6,859 bases of DNA, from NCBI GenBank assembly GCA_001800075.1, contig MGUR01000031.1:14695-21553 (forward strand), in the 5' to 3' direction. This DNA comes from Elusimicrobia bacterium RIFCSPLOWO2_01_FULL_59_12 (lineage in GTDB: Bacteria > Elusimicrobiota > Elusimicrobia > 2-01-FULL-59-12). Each line of letters begins with the position of its first letter. Within the stretch, counting starts at the first letter, position 1. A program made the translations under genes and the position numbers. The notes beneath the pieces were generated by a model. The model did not search any database and had not been told where the DNA came from. It worked only from the letters and a program-made list of their open reading frames with translations. Positions 1 through 6,616 of this stretch are shown in pieces.

Positions 1-12
1 GGTGAGGCTTCT

Positions 13-1017
13 TCACGTCCGTGCTCCCTCGCCATTTCCTTTGAGCTTGGTAAAAATCATCCGTCCGGCTGAGGTCTGAAGCACCGAGGTCACCGCGGCT
101 TCCACTTTCTTACCGACCAGCCGCCGGCCTTCTTCCACGACAACCATGGTGCCGTCATCGAGATACCCCACCCCCTGCTCTTTCTCCTTGCCTTCCTTCG
201 CGATAAAAATCACCATGGTGTCGCCCGGCAGCACCGCGGGCTTCAACGCGTTGGCCAGGTCGTTGACGTTCAAGACCGTCACGCCCTGCAGGGAAGCCAC
301 TTTGTTCAGGTTGAAGTCGGTGGTCAGGACCTGGGCGTCGAACTCCCGCGCCAGCATGACGAGTTTGCCGTCCACGTCCTTCACCTCCGGGTAATCTTTG
401 TCCACAACCTTGACCTGGATATCCTGATGCTCCTGGAGCCGCTGAAGAATATCCAGCCCCCGCCGGCCCCGGGCGCGCTTGCCGCCGTCCGCGGAATCGG
501 CGATATCCTGAAGCTCCTTGAGGATGAATCGCCCCACGATCAGCGTCCCCGAAAGAAACTTGGTTTCATAAACGTCCGCAATGCGGCCGTCGATGATGGC
601 GGAGGTGTCCACCACCTTGATGTCTGAGCCGCGGCGGCGCGAACCCTTCCCGACGACCTCGCCGCGGTCCAGGCGGTCCATCTCTTCTTGCCGGCGGACC
701 GAGATCAGCATCCCGAGATACGTAAAAACAACGTAGACCAGCGGCATATACTTTCGCGTCACCGTGGACAACTGAGGATCGTTCACCAGGAGAATGGCTT
801 CGTTGACAAACCAGGCGAAAATCAGCCCCAGCCCCGCCCCGATCACCCCGAAAAGAAGATGATTCAGAGGCACCCGTTCAATGGCAATCTCCACGGCGAT
901 AATGAACAGCGCCGCGCCGACCCCAATCAAGATTCCCTTCCAATCGCTACCGATCTTAAACCAGCCAAGGACCGGACCCGTGATAATGACCAGAATCCTA
1001 AAAAACCACAATGTCAT
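13..1017 (-). CDS. Membrane-anchored PIN/TRAM-domain protein (YacL-like), 334 aa
   Basis: Four hydrophobic segments at about residues 4-20, 27-46, 53-77 and 91-107 are followed by a basic linker (KGSRRRGS), a PIN nuclease domain (about 132-255) and a C-terminal TRAM domain (about 259-325). The PIN domain begins KVVDTSAIIDGR and keeps the acidic residues expected for metal binding: D137, E168, D216 and D234 (in TTDFNLNK). TRAM domains bind RNA, and PIN domains are typically RNases, so a membrane-tethered ribonuclease is a fair inference. The substrate is unknown even for B. subtilis YacL. The ATG at 1017 overlaps the radA stop as ATGA, and an AGG lies about 7 bases upstream. The reading frame stays open upstream to 1242, but that part lies within radA and looks unlike the family, so I reject it. 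In many Firmicutes the order is radA-disA-yacL; here disA is missing between the two. The stop is at 13-15, so the gene is complete. Confidence 0.93.
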   Translation of the reverse strand: MTLWFFRILVIITGPVLGWFKIGSDWKGILIGVGAALFIIAVEIAIERVPLNHLLFGVIGAGLGLIFAWFVNEAILLVNDPQLSTVTRKYMPLVYVVFTYLGMLISVRRQEEMDRLDRGEVVGKGSRRRGSDIKVVDTSAIIDGRIADVYETKFLSGTLIVGRFILKELQDIADSADGGKRARGRRGLDILQRLQEHQDIQVKVVDKDYPEVKDVDGKLVMLAREFDAQVLTTDFNLNKVASLQGVTVLNVNDLANALKPAVLPGDTMVIFIAKEGKEKEQGVGYLDDGTMVVVEEGRRLVGKKVEAAVTSVLQTSAGRMIFTKLKGNGEGART

Positions 1018-2414
1018 AAAGTGGCCTGCCTTTCTAATGCCAGGACCTCTTCCAAGGCCTCCGACACCGTTGATATACCATGAATTTCCAGTTTCATGGC
1101 CCGACATTCCCGCGCGGAATCGCGCAGACTCTGCTGCGGGACGACAGCCCGCTTGAAACCCAATTGTGACGCTTCCATCAACCGGAGCGGCAAGGCGCCC
1201 ACGGCGCGCACCTCTCCACCCAACCCGACTTCCCCAATCCAAAGCGTGTGAGGATCCAGCGCCTGATTGCGGTGCGCGCTGGCGATCGCCACAGCCACCC
1301 CGAGGTCCACCGCGGGCTCTTTCACGCGCAGGCCGCCGACGACGTTCACGTAAACATCTTCGTTTTCCAAATGCAGTCCCAGGCGTTTTTCCAGAACAGC
1401 GATCAAAAGCAGGGTCCGGTTGTAATCCAGCCCCGTGACCATGCGTTTCGGGAAACCAAAATGCGTGCGCGCGACCAGCGCCTGAATTTCCAGCATCAGG
1501 GGACGCGATCCTTCCAGGCTTCCCACCACGGCCGAACCGGGAGCCTGCGTCCGCTGGCTCAAGAAAATCTCCGAAGGGCTGGCGACGCCGGCGAGGCCTT
1601 TCGGGGTCATGCGGAAAACGCCTACTTCGTGGGTGGGTCCGAAACGGTTCTTGTGCGAGCGCAGCAGGCGAAAAAGCTGTTCGCGCTCGGATTCAAAATA
1701 TAGAACGGTGTCGACGATATGCTCCAGGACCCGGGGGCCCGCCAGGTCGCCTTCTTTGGTCACATGCCCCAGGAGAAAAAGCGTGATGCCGCGCGATTTG
1801 GCCAGGCGCAGGAACTCGGCGGCGCATTCGCGCACCTGCCCCACCGATCCCGGGGAGCTGGCCAGGTCCTGCCGGTAGGTCGTCTGAATGGAATCCACCA
1901 CGCAGAAAGCGGGTTTTACTTTATCGATGATGTCCGTCATGCGCGAAAGCTCCGTTTCCGACACCAGCGAGAGATTTGGCGCCTGCACGCCCATCCGGTG
2001 GGCGCGATCCTTGATCTGCTGAAGCGATTCTTCGCCGGAGATATAGAGACCGCTCCCCTGCCCGCGGCAAAGGCCTTCGGCCACCTGCAGCATCAAGGTG
2101 GACTTGCCGATCCCGGGAGGGCCGCCCAGGAGGACCATGGACCCCTCCACCAGCCCTCCCCCCACCACGCGGTCAAACTCGGGGAGGTTCGTGGCGGTCC
2201 GCCGCGCCGGCGCTAAGGTGATTTGCTCCAACGTCGTCACCTCGGAAGAAAAATCGGTCAGGGGGCGGCGTCCCCGGCCCGCCGCAGCCGTCGCCGCGGA
2301 GGCGTCCTGCTCTTCCACAAAAGAATTCCAATGCTCGCACTCGGGGCACTTTCCGAGCCAGCGCGCCGTCGCGTAGCCGCACTCCTGACACCGGAAAGAT
2401 GATTTCGTTTTCAT
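1014..2414 (-). CDS. radA: DNA repair protein RadA (Sms), 466 aa
   Basis: RadA is a RecA-like ATPase that promotes branch migration of recombination intermediates and helps recover stalled forks. All family landmarks are present. The N-terminal zinc finger has C9, C12, C23 and C26. The Walker A motif is GPPGIGKST (98-106), followed by SGEES (126-130) and a Walker B strand ending at D174 (CVVDSIQT). The RadA-specific KNRFG motif is at 255-259. The C-terminal Lon-protease-like domain (about 290-460) includes GEVGLGGEVRAVG (394-406), which in RadA acts as a non-proteolytic scaffold. The length is normal for the family. The ATG at 2414 overlaps the mlaD stop as ATGA, and the radA stop overlaps the next gene in the same way, which suggests translational coupling on both sides. 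No strong ribosome binding site precedes it; only a GTGAG about 10 bases away is visible. I see no frameshift or missing key residue. Confidence 0.98.
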   Translation of the reverse strand: MKTKSSFRCQECGYATARWLGKCPECEHWNSFVEEQDASAATAAAGRGRRPLTDFSSEVTTLEQITLAPARRTATNLPEFDRVVGGGLVEGSMVLLGGPPGIGKSTLMLQVAEGLCRGQGSGLYISGEESLQQIKDRAHRMGVQAPNLSLVSETELSRMTDIIDKVKPAFCVVDSIQTTYRQDLASSPGSVGQVRECAAEFLRLAKSRGITLFLLGHVTKEGDLAGPRVLEHIVDTVLYFESEREQLFRLLRSHKNRFGPTHEVGVFRMTPKGLAGVASPSEIFLSQRTQAPGSAVVGSLEGSRPLMLEIQALVARTHFGFPKRMVTGLDYNRTLLLIAVLEKRLGLHLENEDVYVNVVGGLRVKEPAVDLGVAVAIASAHRNQALDPHTLWIGEVGLGGEVRAVGALPLRLMEASQLGFKRAVVPQQSLRDSARECRAMKLEIHGISTVSEALEEVLALERQATL

Positions 2415-3832
2415 CGGGCGAAACTCACAAATCCCATGAGATACGCAATGTCCTTGTCCTCGAAGGAAACGTTGATCAAACCATGCAGGTTCGACGTTTC
2501 CGCGATATCTTCCGACTGGACGCCTGCCGTGACCCAGGGGTTGATGCGCACGCGCGCGCCGGCCATATAATTGGCCTCATCGAAGCGGCGATCCTTGATA
2601 ACGGCGTCGCGCCCGAAATCAAACCCCTGCCCGATCAACTCGAGGCGGTTAAAAACAGGCGCCGTCGTGTTCTGGAAAGGCCGGAGCCGCGCCTCGATGC
2701 CCGCGCGGGACTTGATCACTCCCACGGCCCCGGTGAACGGCCCCCAATGGCGGCCGAGCAGGGCGGTGATCGTGTTTCGCCGCTCGTAATCCTTGGGATC
2801 CTCGACCGTGCTGCCGGTCGTTCCCAAGTTTTGCCCCATCAGTTGATAAAACTTGTTCGGGCGAGGTTCGAGCCGCATTCCGAAGTCTCCGCGATAGACC
2901 CCGGCGCGGAAGTCTCTTCGGCTCTGAATCTCCCAGAACGCCCGCACTTTGGTGAACCGCGCCAGCACCTCCTTGGCGGATTCGCTCGCCTGCTTCAGAT
3001 TGCTCATCGTGTGCTTCAAGTCTTCCCCGGATTCTTTGCTTGAGACCAGCGCCCCCGCCATCCCCTCGCCCCGCTGGACGCCCGCCAGGATGTTGTTCAT
3101 GCGCTCCAGCGTTTCCTTCAGGTTGTGAATGGCGACCTTGATCTCCTCCTTGTGCTGCGTGAGGACGTCGTCCACGTGGGCGGCGACCGACTTGGCACGG
3201 CTGGAAAAGCCCTCGATGTTGTTCACGATGTTTACCATCTGGCGGCGCTGGTGGCCGATGGCCGCGTTCAGCGAATCGGTGATCGAGCGCAGGTTGGAGA
3301 AGGTCGCGCTGAGATTCTCACCCAGCTTCCCGTCCCCCGTGAACTGGTCCAGGGACTTGGCGACCCGCTCCACCAGCTCTTCGAGATCGATGACGTCTTC
3401 CCCGATCAACGTGTCCCCACCGCTCAGGCGCTGGTCGTCCTCGGGAATCCCGGGTTCCGGTTTTCCCGGATAAAAGGCCAGAAACTTGGTGCCGATGATG
3501 CCGGTGCTGCGGATCCGCGCTTTGGCGTTTTTGAAGATCTTGATCTCCTTGCGCAATTGGATCGTCAGGCGCGCCATGCCTTCCGACAGCTTGACTTTTT
3601 TCACCGAACCGACCTCGACGCCGAAAATTTTCACCGGGGATTTATCGCTGATCCCTTCCACGTTCTTGAAGAGAACGTGCAGCGTGGTCTGGGGACGAAA
3701 ATGAATATCCCCCAGCAGGAGAATGCTGATCATCAGCACCCCCAGGCCGGCGAGAACAAACAGGCCGACTTTGCTTTCAGCGGACAGCCGCTCGGCGGAT
3801 TCCGGTTCGAAACTGTCTTCTTTTTCTCCCAC
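2411..3832 (-). CDS. mlaD: MlaD-type MCE lipid-transport protein with predicted C-terminal outer-membrane beta-barrel, 473 aa
   Basis: This is the substrate-binding MCE component that would work with the adjacent permease and ATPase. A short charged N-terminus precedes one membrane anchor (about 22-40). An MCE domain follows (about 48-125), with the typical FGVEVGSV and STGIIGTKFL segments. Residues 150-295 are a long, mostly helical stretch rich in E, K, N and S, consistent with a coiled coil, broken near GEGMAG (255-260). From about 298 the protein changes to alternating polar/hydrophobic strands with turns (MRLEPRPNKFYQLMG, GVIKSRAGIEARL, LELIGQGFDFGRD) and ends FEDKDIAYLMG plus seven residues, with a near-terminal F. 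I read this as a 10-11-strand barrel, by eye. E. coli MlaD is under 200 aa and lacks these extensions. The start is GTG at 3832, sharing one base with the mlaF stop (TAGTG); the next in-frame ATG lies inside the membrane anchor. The MCE assignment is firm, the barrel probable. Confidence 0.92.
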   Translation of the reverse strand: MGEKEDSFEPESAERLSAESKVGLFVLAGLGVLMISILLLGDIHFRPQTTLHVLFKNVEGISDKSPVKIFGVEVGSVKKVKLSEGMARLTIQLRKEIKIFKNAKARIRSTGIIGTKFLAFYPGKPEPGIPEDDQRLSGGDTLIGEDVIDLEELVERVAKSLDQFTGDGKLGENLSATFSNLRSITDSLNAAIGHQRRQMVNIVNNIEGFSSRAKSVAAHVDDVLTQHKEEIKVAIHNLKETLERMNNILAGVQRGEGMAGALVSSKESGEDLKHTMSNLKQASESAKEVLARFTKVRAFWEIQSRRDFRAGVYRGDFGMRLEPRPNKFYQLMGQNLGTTGSTVEDPKDYERRNTITALLGRHWGPFTGAVGVIKSRAGIEARLRPFQNTTAPVFNRLELIGQGFDFGRDAVIKDRRFDEANYMAGARVRINPWVTAGVQSEDIAETSNLHGLINVSFEDKDIAYLMGFVSFAR

Positions 3833-4590
3833 TAAAACGCTCGCACTTTCATCTTGATCGGGCCTTCCGCGGACCCGCTGATAAATTGCTGGACCAGGGG
3901 ATCCTTGGAATTGCGGATAGCCTCCGGGGTATCGACGCCCACAATCTTCCCTTCATACAGCATGGCGATCCGGTTGGACACTTTAAAGGCCGACTTCATG
4001 TCGTGCGTGACGACCACGGCGGTCACGCCGAGTTTTTTCTGAAGTCCCACGATCAAATCGTTGATCACGTCCGACATGATCGGATCCAAGCCCGTCGTGG
4101 GTTCGTCGTAAAGGAGATACTTCGGCGCCATGGCGATGGCGCGGGCGATCGCGACGCGTTTGCGCATGCCGCCCGAAAGCTCAGCCGGCTTGAGCTGTTC
4201 GACGCCCGTCAACCCCACCAGCGCCAGCCGCTCCCGGACATAATCCGGTATTTTATCTCGATCCATTTTTTTCAAATTATACAGGCCGAACGCGACATTC
4301 TGGCCTACGGTGAGCGAATCAAACAGGGCGCCCCCTTGGAAGACATACGCGAACTTCTCCTGAACTTGAGAAAGAGCGTCCTCGCTGAGATGACTTATTT
4401 CCTGGTCATCCACGAAAATCTCTCCACGATTTGGCTTCAATAAGCCTACCATTAATTTGAGAGTGACGCTTTTCCCGGTGCCCGACCCTCCGATGATGGT
4501 CAGCGTTTCTCCATCCCGGATGTCCAACGAGCATCCTCTCAGCACGTGGTTGGGGCCAAACGACCGATGGACATTCACAAGACGGATCAT
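3832..4590 (-). CDS. mlaF: ABC transporter ATPase MlaF, 252 aa
   Basis: This is the cytoplasmic ATPase that would power lipid movement through MlaE. It has a complete set of ABC motifs: Walker A GGSGTGKS (34-41), Q-loop Q85 in VFQGGALF, signature LSGGMRKR (138-145), Walker B YLLYDE (158-163, catalytic E163), D-loop GLD (167-169) and switch H196 in VTHDM. The start of the signature helix (GGMRKRVAIAR) and the tail QQFISGSAEGPIK are typical of the MlaF/Mkl branch rather than of other importers. In E. coli the MlaF C-terminal tail reaches across the ATPase dimer. The ATG at 4590 is the only reasonable start: no ATG, GTG or TTG lies between it and the in-frame stop upstream. It lacks a Shine-Dalgarno sequence and sits 90 bases after the mlaE stop, behind a tandem repeat. 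It ends TAGTG into mlaD. Confidence 0.96.
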   Translation of the reverse strand: MIRLVNVHRSFGPNHVLRGCSLDIRDGETLTIIGGSGTGKSVTLKLMVGLLKPNRGEIFVDDQEISHLSEDALSQVQEKFAYVFQGGALFDSLTVGQNVAFGLYNLKKMDRDKIPDYVRERLALVGLTGVEQLKPAELSGGMRKRVAIARAIAMAPKYLLYDEPTTGLDPIMSDVINDLIVGLQKKLGVTAVVVTHDMKSAFKVSNRIAMLYEGKIVGVDTPEAIRNSKDPLVQQFISGSAEGPIKMKVRAF

Positions 4591-4614
4591 AATAAGGAGA
4601 TACCCGCATGACAG
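4591..4614 (-). promoter_or_regulatory. mlaF start region without a Shine-Dalgarno sequence
   Basis: Read on the coding strand, the bases directly before the mlaF ATG are TCTCCTTATT. They hold no purine-rich ribosome binding site. Instead they contain CTCCTT, which resembles the anti-Shine-Dalgarno tail of 16S rRNA. On the opposite strand the same bases read AAGGAG (4594-4599), 8 bases from an ATG (4608) that opens only a three-codon frame. How mlaF is initiated is therefore unclear; ribosomes arriving from mlaE or SD-independent initiation are possible. Confidence 0.5.
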
Positions 4615-4616
4615 GT

Positions 4617-4674
4617 TGACTGGTTATCTAGTTATCTAGTTATCCAGTTATCTAGTTATCCAGTTATCCAGTCA
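4617..4674. repeat. 7-bp perfect inverted repeat enclosing the octamer array
   Basis: TGACTGG at 4617-4623 is the exact reverse complement of CCAGTCA at 4668-4674, leaving 44 bases between them that are entirely octamer repeat. Transcripts could close the array into a stem-loop. Seven base pairs with a 44-base loop is weak by itself, and no run of U follows, so it does not look like an intrinsic terminator. Confidence 0.6.
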
Positions 4675-4678
4675 TCGT
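4623..4678. repeat. Octanucleotide tandem repeat GTTATCYA, six clean copies plus a degenerate one
   Basis: Six consecutive 8-bp units run from 4623 to 4670. Units 1, 2 and 4 read GTTATCTA and units 3, 5 and 6 read GTTATCCA. A decayed unit (GTCATCGT) follows at 4671-4678, and a poorer match (GTTGACTG, 5 of 8) precedes it at 4615-4622. The array fills most of the 90-base mlaE-mlaF gap. On the coding strand every full unit carries GATAAC, so TAA recurs every 8 bases and falls in all three frames. Written another way, it is an invariant four-base spacer (ATAA on the coding strand) between CTGG or CTAG tetramers. The similarity of the copies suggests recent expansion by slippage or a maintained function. 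Confidence 0.95.
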
Positions 4679-4680
4679 TG

Positions 4681-5493
4681 TTAACCGATTCCGAACGATA
4701 CCAGAAGCGCCGATAGAAAGTAATCGCAGACCAGGACCAGCACCATGGAGATCACCACCGCGCTGGTGGTCGCTTTGCCGACGCCCTCCGCGCCGCCCTC
4801 GCACGTAAAACCCTTGTAGCAGGAAATCAGGGCGATGATCGCCGCGAAGACAACGGATTTGGCCAGACCGTGCGTGCCCTCCTTCCAGGTCAACGCCTGG
4901 ATCTCATTCACGTAAGTCGCCTGCGGAATGCCCAGGCGGTAGACCGCGACCATCAGGCCTCCCGCGATCCCGACAAAATCCGCGATCAAGGTTAAAATGG
5001 GGATGCAGATCAAACAGGCGATCAAACGGGGAACGGCCAGGTACTTGATCGGGTTGGTGCCGAGCGTGTAGAGGGCATCGATCTGCTCGGTCACTTTCAT
5101 GGTCCCCAGCTCCGCCGCGATCGCGGCGCCCACGCGCCCCGCAATGACGACGGCTGTCAGAACCGGCCCCAACTCTTTGGTCAGCGACAGGCCCACCACC
5201 GTGCCGACGTAGATGGGTTCGTTGAACACCCGCCGGAAAGAGACCCCCGTCTGCAAAGCCAGCACCATGCCGGTGAAAAGACTGGTCAGCACGGTCACCG
5301 GAAGCGAGTCGGCGCCCACCGACACCATCTGGGCGAATACGGTCGGGCGGTCTGCGGATTTGACCCAGGCGATCGTCTGGCGCGTGAGGATCGCGATACG
5401 GCCGAGCGATTCGGAGAGGTTGATCAGCGGCCCCCCCAGCCATTTGAGCAGGCGCTGTTCGAACGCCGAGGGCCGGAGCTCAGTTCTGTTCAT
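4681..5493 (-). CDS. mlaE: ABC lipid-transport permease MlaE, 270 aa
   Basis: This is the inner-membrane permease of an Mla/MCE lipid transporter. The first 50 residues hold an amphipathic membrane-interface helix. Hydrophobic segments follow at about 60-82, 95-125, 150-185, 208-226 and 243-266. The family core is clear: ELGPVLTAVVIAGR (107-120), then GAAIAAELGTMKVTEQIDAL (122-141), which contains the cytoplasmic coupling loop that contacts the ATPase. LAVPRLIA (152-159) and the YKGF-GGAEGVG segment (226-239) are also typical. There is no fused STAS domain and no separate mlaB gene nearby. The ATG at 5493 lies inside the end of alr (14-base overlap); no convincing ribosome binding site precedes it, so coupling to alr translation is likely. 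The stop is TAA at 4683-4681, followed by the repeat-filled gap before mlaF. Confidence 0.96.
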   Translation of the reverse strand: MNRTELRPSAFEQRLLKWLGGPLINLSESLGRIAILTRQTIAWVKSADRPTVFAQMVSVGADSLPVTVLTSLFTGMVLALQTGVSFRRVFNEPIYVGTVVGLSLTKELGPVLTAVVIAGRVGAAIAAELGTMKVTEQIDALYTLGTNPIKYLAVPRLIACLICIPILTLIADFVGIAGGLMVAVYRLGIPQATYVNEIQALTWKEGTHGLAKSVVFAAIIALISCYKGFTCEGGAEGVGKATTSAVVISMVLVLVCDYFLSALLVSFGIG

Positions 5494-6616
5494 GATAGAT
5501 TCGCGGCACGCGGCCTGCGATGCGGCTGAGAATTTCGTAGGCGTTGGTCCGGGCTTTGCCCGCGACCTCTTCCACCGTGAGCCGCTCGCCGCCTTGCGCG
5601 CCGATCAGCACGGCCTCATCCCCGATCCGGCAGGAAGGGATGCCCGTGGCATCCACCATCATCATGTCCATGGTCACGCGGCCGATGACGCGCGCCCGGC
5701 GGCCCTTCAAGAGAACCTCTCCCTGATTCGACAAACTTCGCGGGTACCCATCGGCGTACCCCACGGCCAGGGTGGCCACGCGGGTCGCGCGCGATGCCTT
5801 CCAGGTGCGCGCATAACTGACGGTAAACCCCTTCGGAACCGTTTTCAAATAGATCACCTTGGTTTTCCAGGTCAGGGCCGGCCGCAAGCTCACGACTCGG
5901 TCGGCGCCCGCATAAGGGACGGCGCCGTAGAATGCCAGCCCGGGCCGGACCATCGTCCCATGGGTTTGGGGAAATCTCAAAAGCGCGGAGGAGTTCGCCA
6001 GATGAATCCATGGAGGCCGGATGCCTTTCGCGGCGGCGCCCCGAACGACCGTCCAAAAAGCGCCGGCCTGCGCCCGCGTGGCGGCCGGATCGACGTCAGA
6101 ACTGGAAAAATGCGTAAACAATCCCTGCAGCATCAGGCCGCTGCAGCCGGCGGCGTGCTCGATAAACTTCAATGCGTTGGGGACGGACACGCCGATCCGC
6201 CCGAATCCCGTATCGATTTTCAAATGCACGGGCAGCCGCTCGCGGCGCCGATGGGCCAGCCGGTTCAGCGCATCCGCGGTGCCCGGGCTGGCCACCGTAG
6301 GAACGAGTTTTTCCCTGAAAAGAACCGGAAAATTACCAAACGGGTAAAGCGTGCCCAGGACCAGCACCGGCGCCCTCACGCCCGCCCGCCGCAGCGCCAC
6401 GCCCTCTTCCAGACTTGAAACGCCCAGGAAGGAAGCGCCGCAGCTCACCGCCGCGCGCGCGGCGGGCACCAGCCCGTGCCCGTAGCCGTCCGCTTTCACG
6501 ACCGTCATGACCCGGGTCTTTGCGGAGATCCGGCGCTTCAGTTCGCGGAAATTATGCCGGAGCGCCCCGAGGTCGATGTCCGCCCAGCAAGGCCTGTAAA
6601 AGGGAGGGGACGACAC
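5480..6616 (-). CDS. alr: Alanine racemase, 378 aa
   Basis: This PLP-dependent enzyme interconverts L- and D-alanine and supplies D-Ala for peptidoglycan. The PLP lysine is K41 in VVKADGYGHG. K133 in HLKIDTGFGRIG matches the lysine that is carbamylated in the Geobacillus enzyme, and R140 follows. H168 (FTHFSSSD), N208-S209 (ANSSAL) and R224 (MVRPGLAFYG) line the cofactor site. Y268 in VSYART is the second catalytic base, with M316-D317 in RVTMDM completing the active site from the other subunit. The end, YEILSRIAGRVPRIY, is the family's usual C-terminus. The length is normal. The start is GTG at 6616, overlapping the dnaB stop by one base (TAGTG); it leaves a short N-terminus before CWADIDLGALRHNF, as expected. 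No Shine-Dalgarno is evident. The dnaB-alr pairing also occurs in E. coli. Confidence 0.97.
   Translation of the reverse strand: MSSPPFYRPCWADIDLGALRHNFRELKRRISAKTRVMTVVKADGYGHGLVPAARAAVSCGASFLGVSSLEEGVALRRAGVRAPVLVLGTLYPFGNFPVLFREKLVPTVASPGTADALNRLAHRRRERLPVHLKIDTGFGRIGVSVPNALKFIEHAAGCSGLMLQGLFTHFSSSDVDPAATRAQAGAFWTVVRGAAAKGIRPPWIHLANSSALLRFPQTHGTMVRPGLAFYGAVPYAGADRVVSLRPALTWKTKVIYLKTVPKGFTVSYARTWKASRATRVATLAVGYADGYPRSLSNQGEVLLKGRRARVIGRVTMDMMMVDATGIPSCRIGDEAVLIGAQGGERLTVEEVAGKARTNAYEILSRIAGRVPRIYHEQN

Noticed and set aside
688..1083. Plus-strand open frame antisense to the PIN/TRAM gene
   Set aside because: It overlaps conserved minus-strand coding sequence, and its translation shows no recognisable family.
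1018..1242. N-terminal extension of the PIN/TRAM protein by 75 residues
   Set aside because: The extension lies wholly within the radA coding region in another frame and has low-complexity composition. The ATG at 1017 gives a normal family N-terminus and an ATGA junction.
4594..4619. Plus-strand AAGGAG followed by ATG at 8 bases
   Set aside because: The frame ends after three codons (ATG ACA GGT TGA), with nothing downstream on that strand; it is most likely chance.
4616..4644. Possible plus-strand promoter starting with TTGACT inside the repeat
   Set aside because: The base set at the right spacing (GTTATC) is a poor -10 element, and no plus-strand gene follows.
5213..6418. Long plus-strand open frame of 401 codons antisense to alr and mlaE
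   Set aside because: It opposes two clearly conserved genes; its translation is rich in R, P, H and G without any recognisable domain. It is a usual by-product of GC-rich codon use.
6448..6465. Perfect 18-bp palindrome CCGCCGCGCGCGCGGCGG in alr
   Set aside because: It encodes the Ala/Arg-rich helix around residues 51-57 of Alr and is explained by GC-rich codons for A-A-R-A-A; alternating CG could adopt unusual DNA forms but nothing else supports a function.
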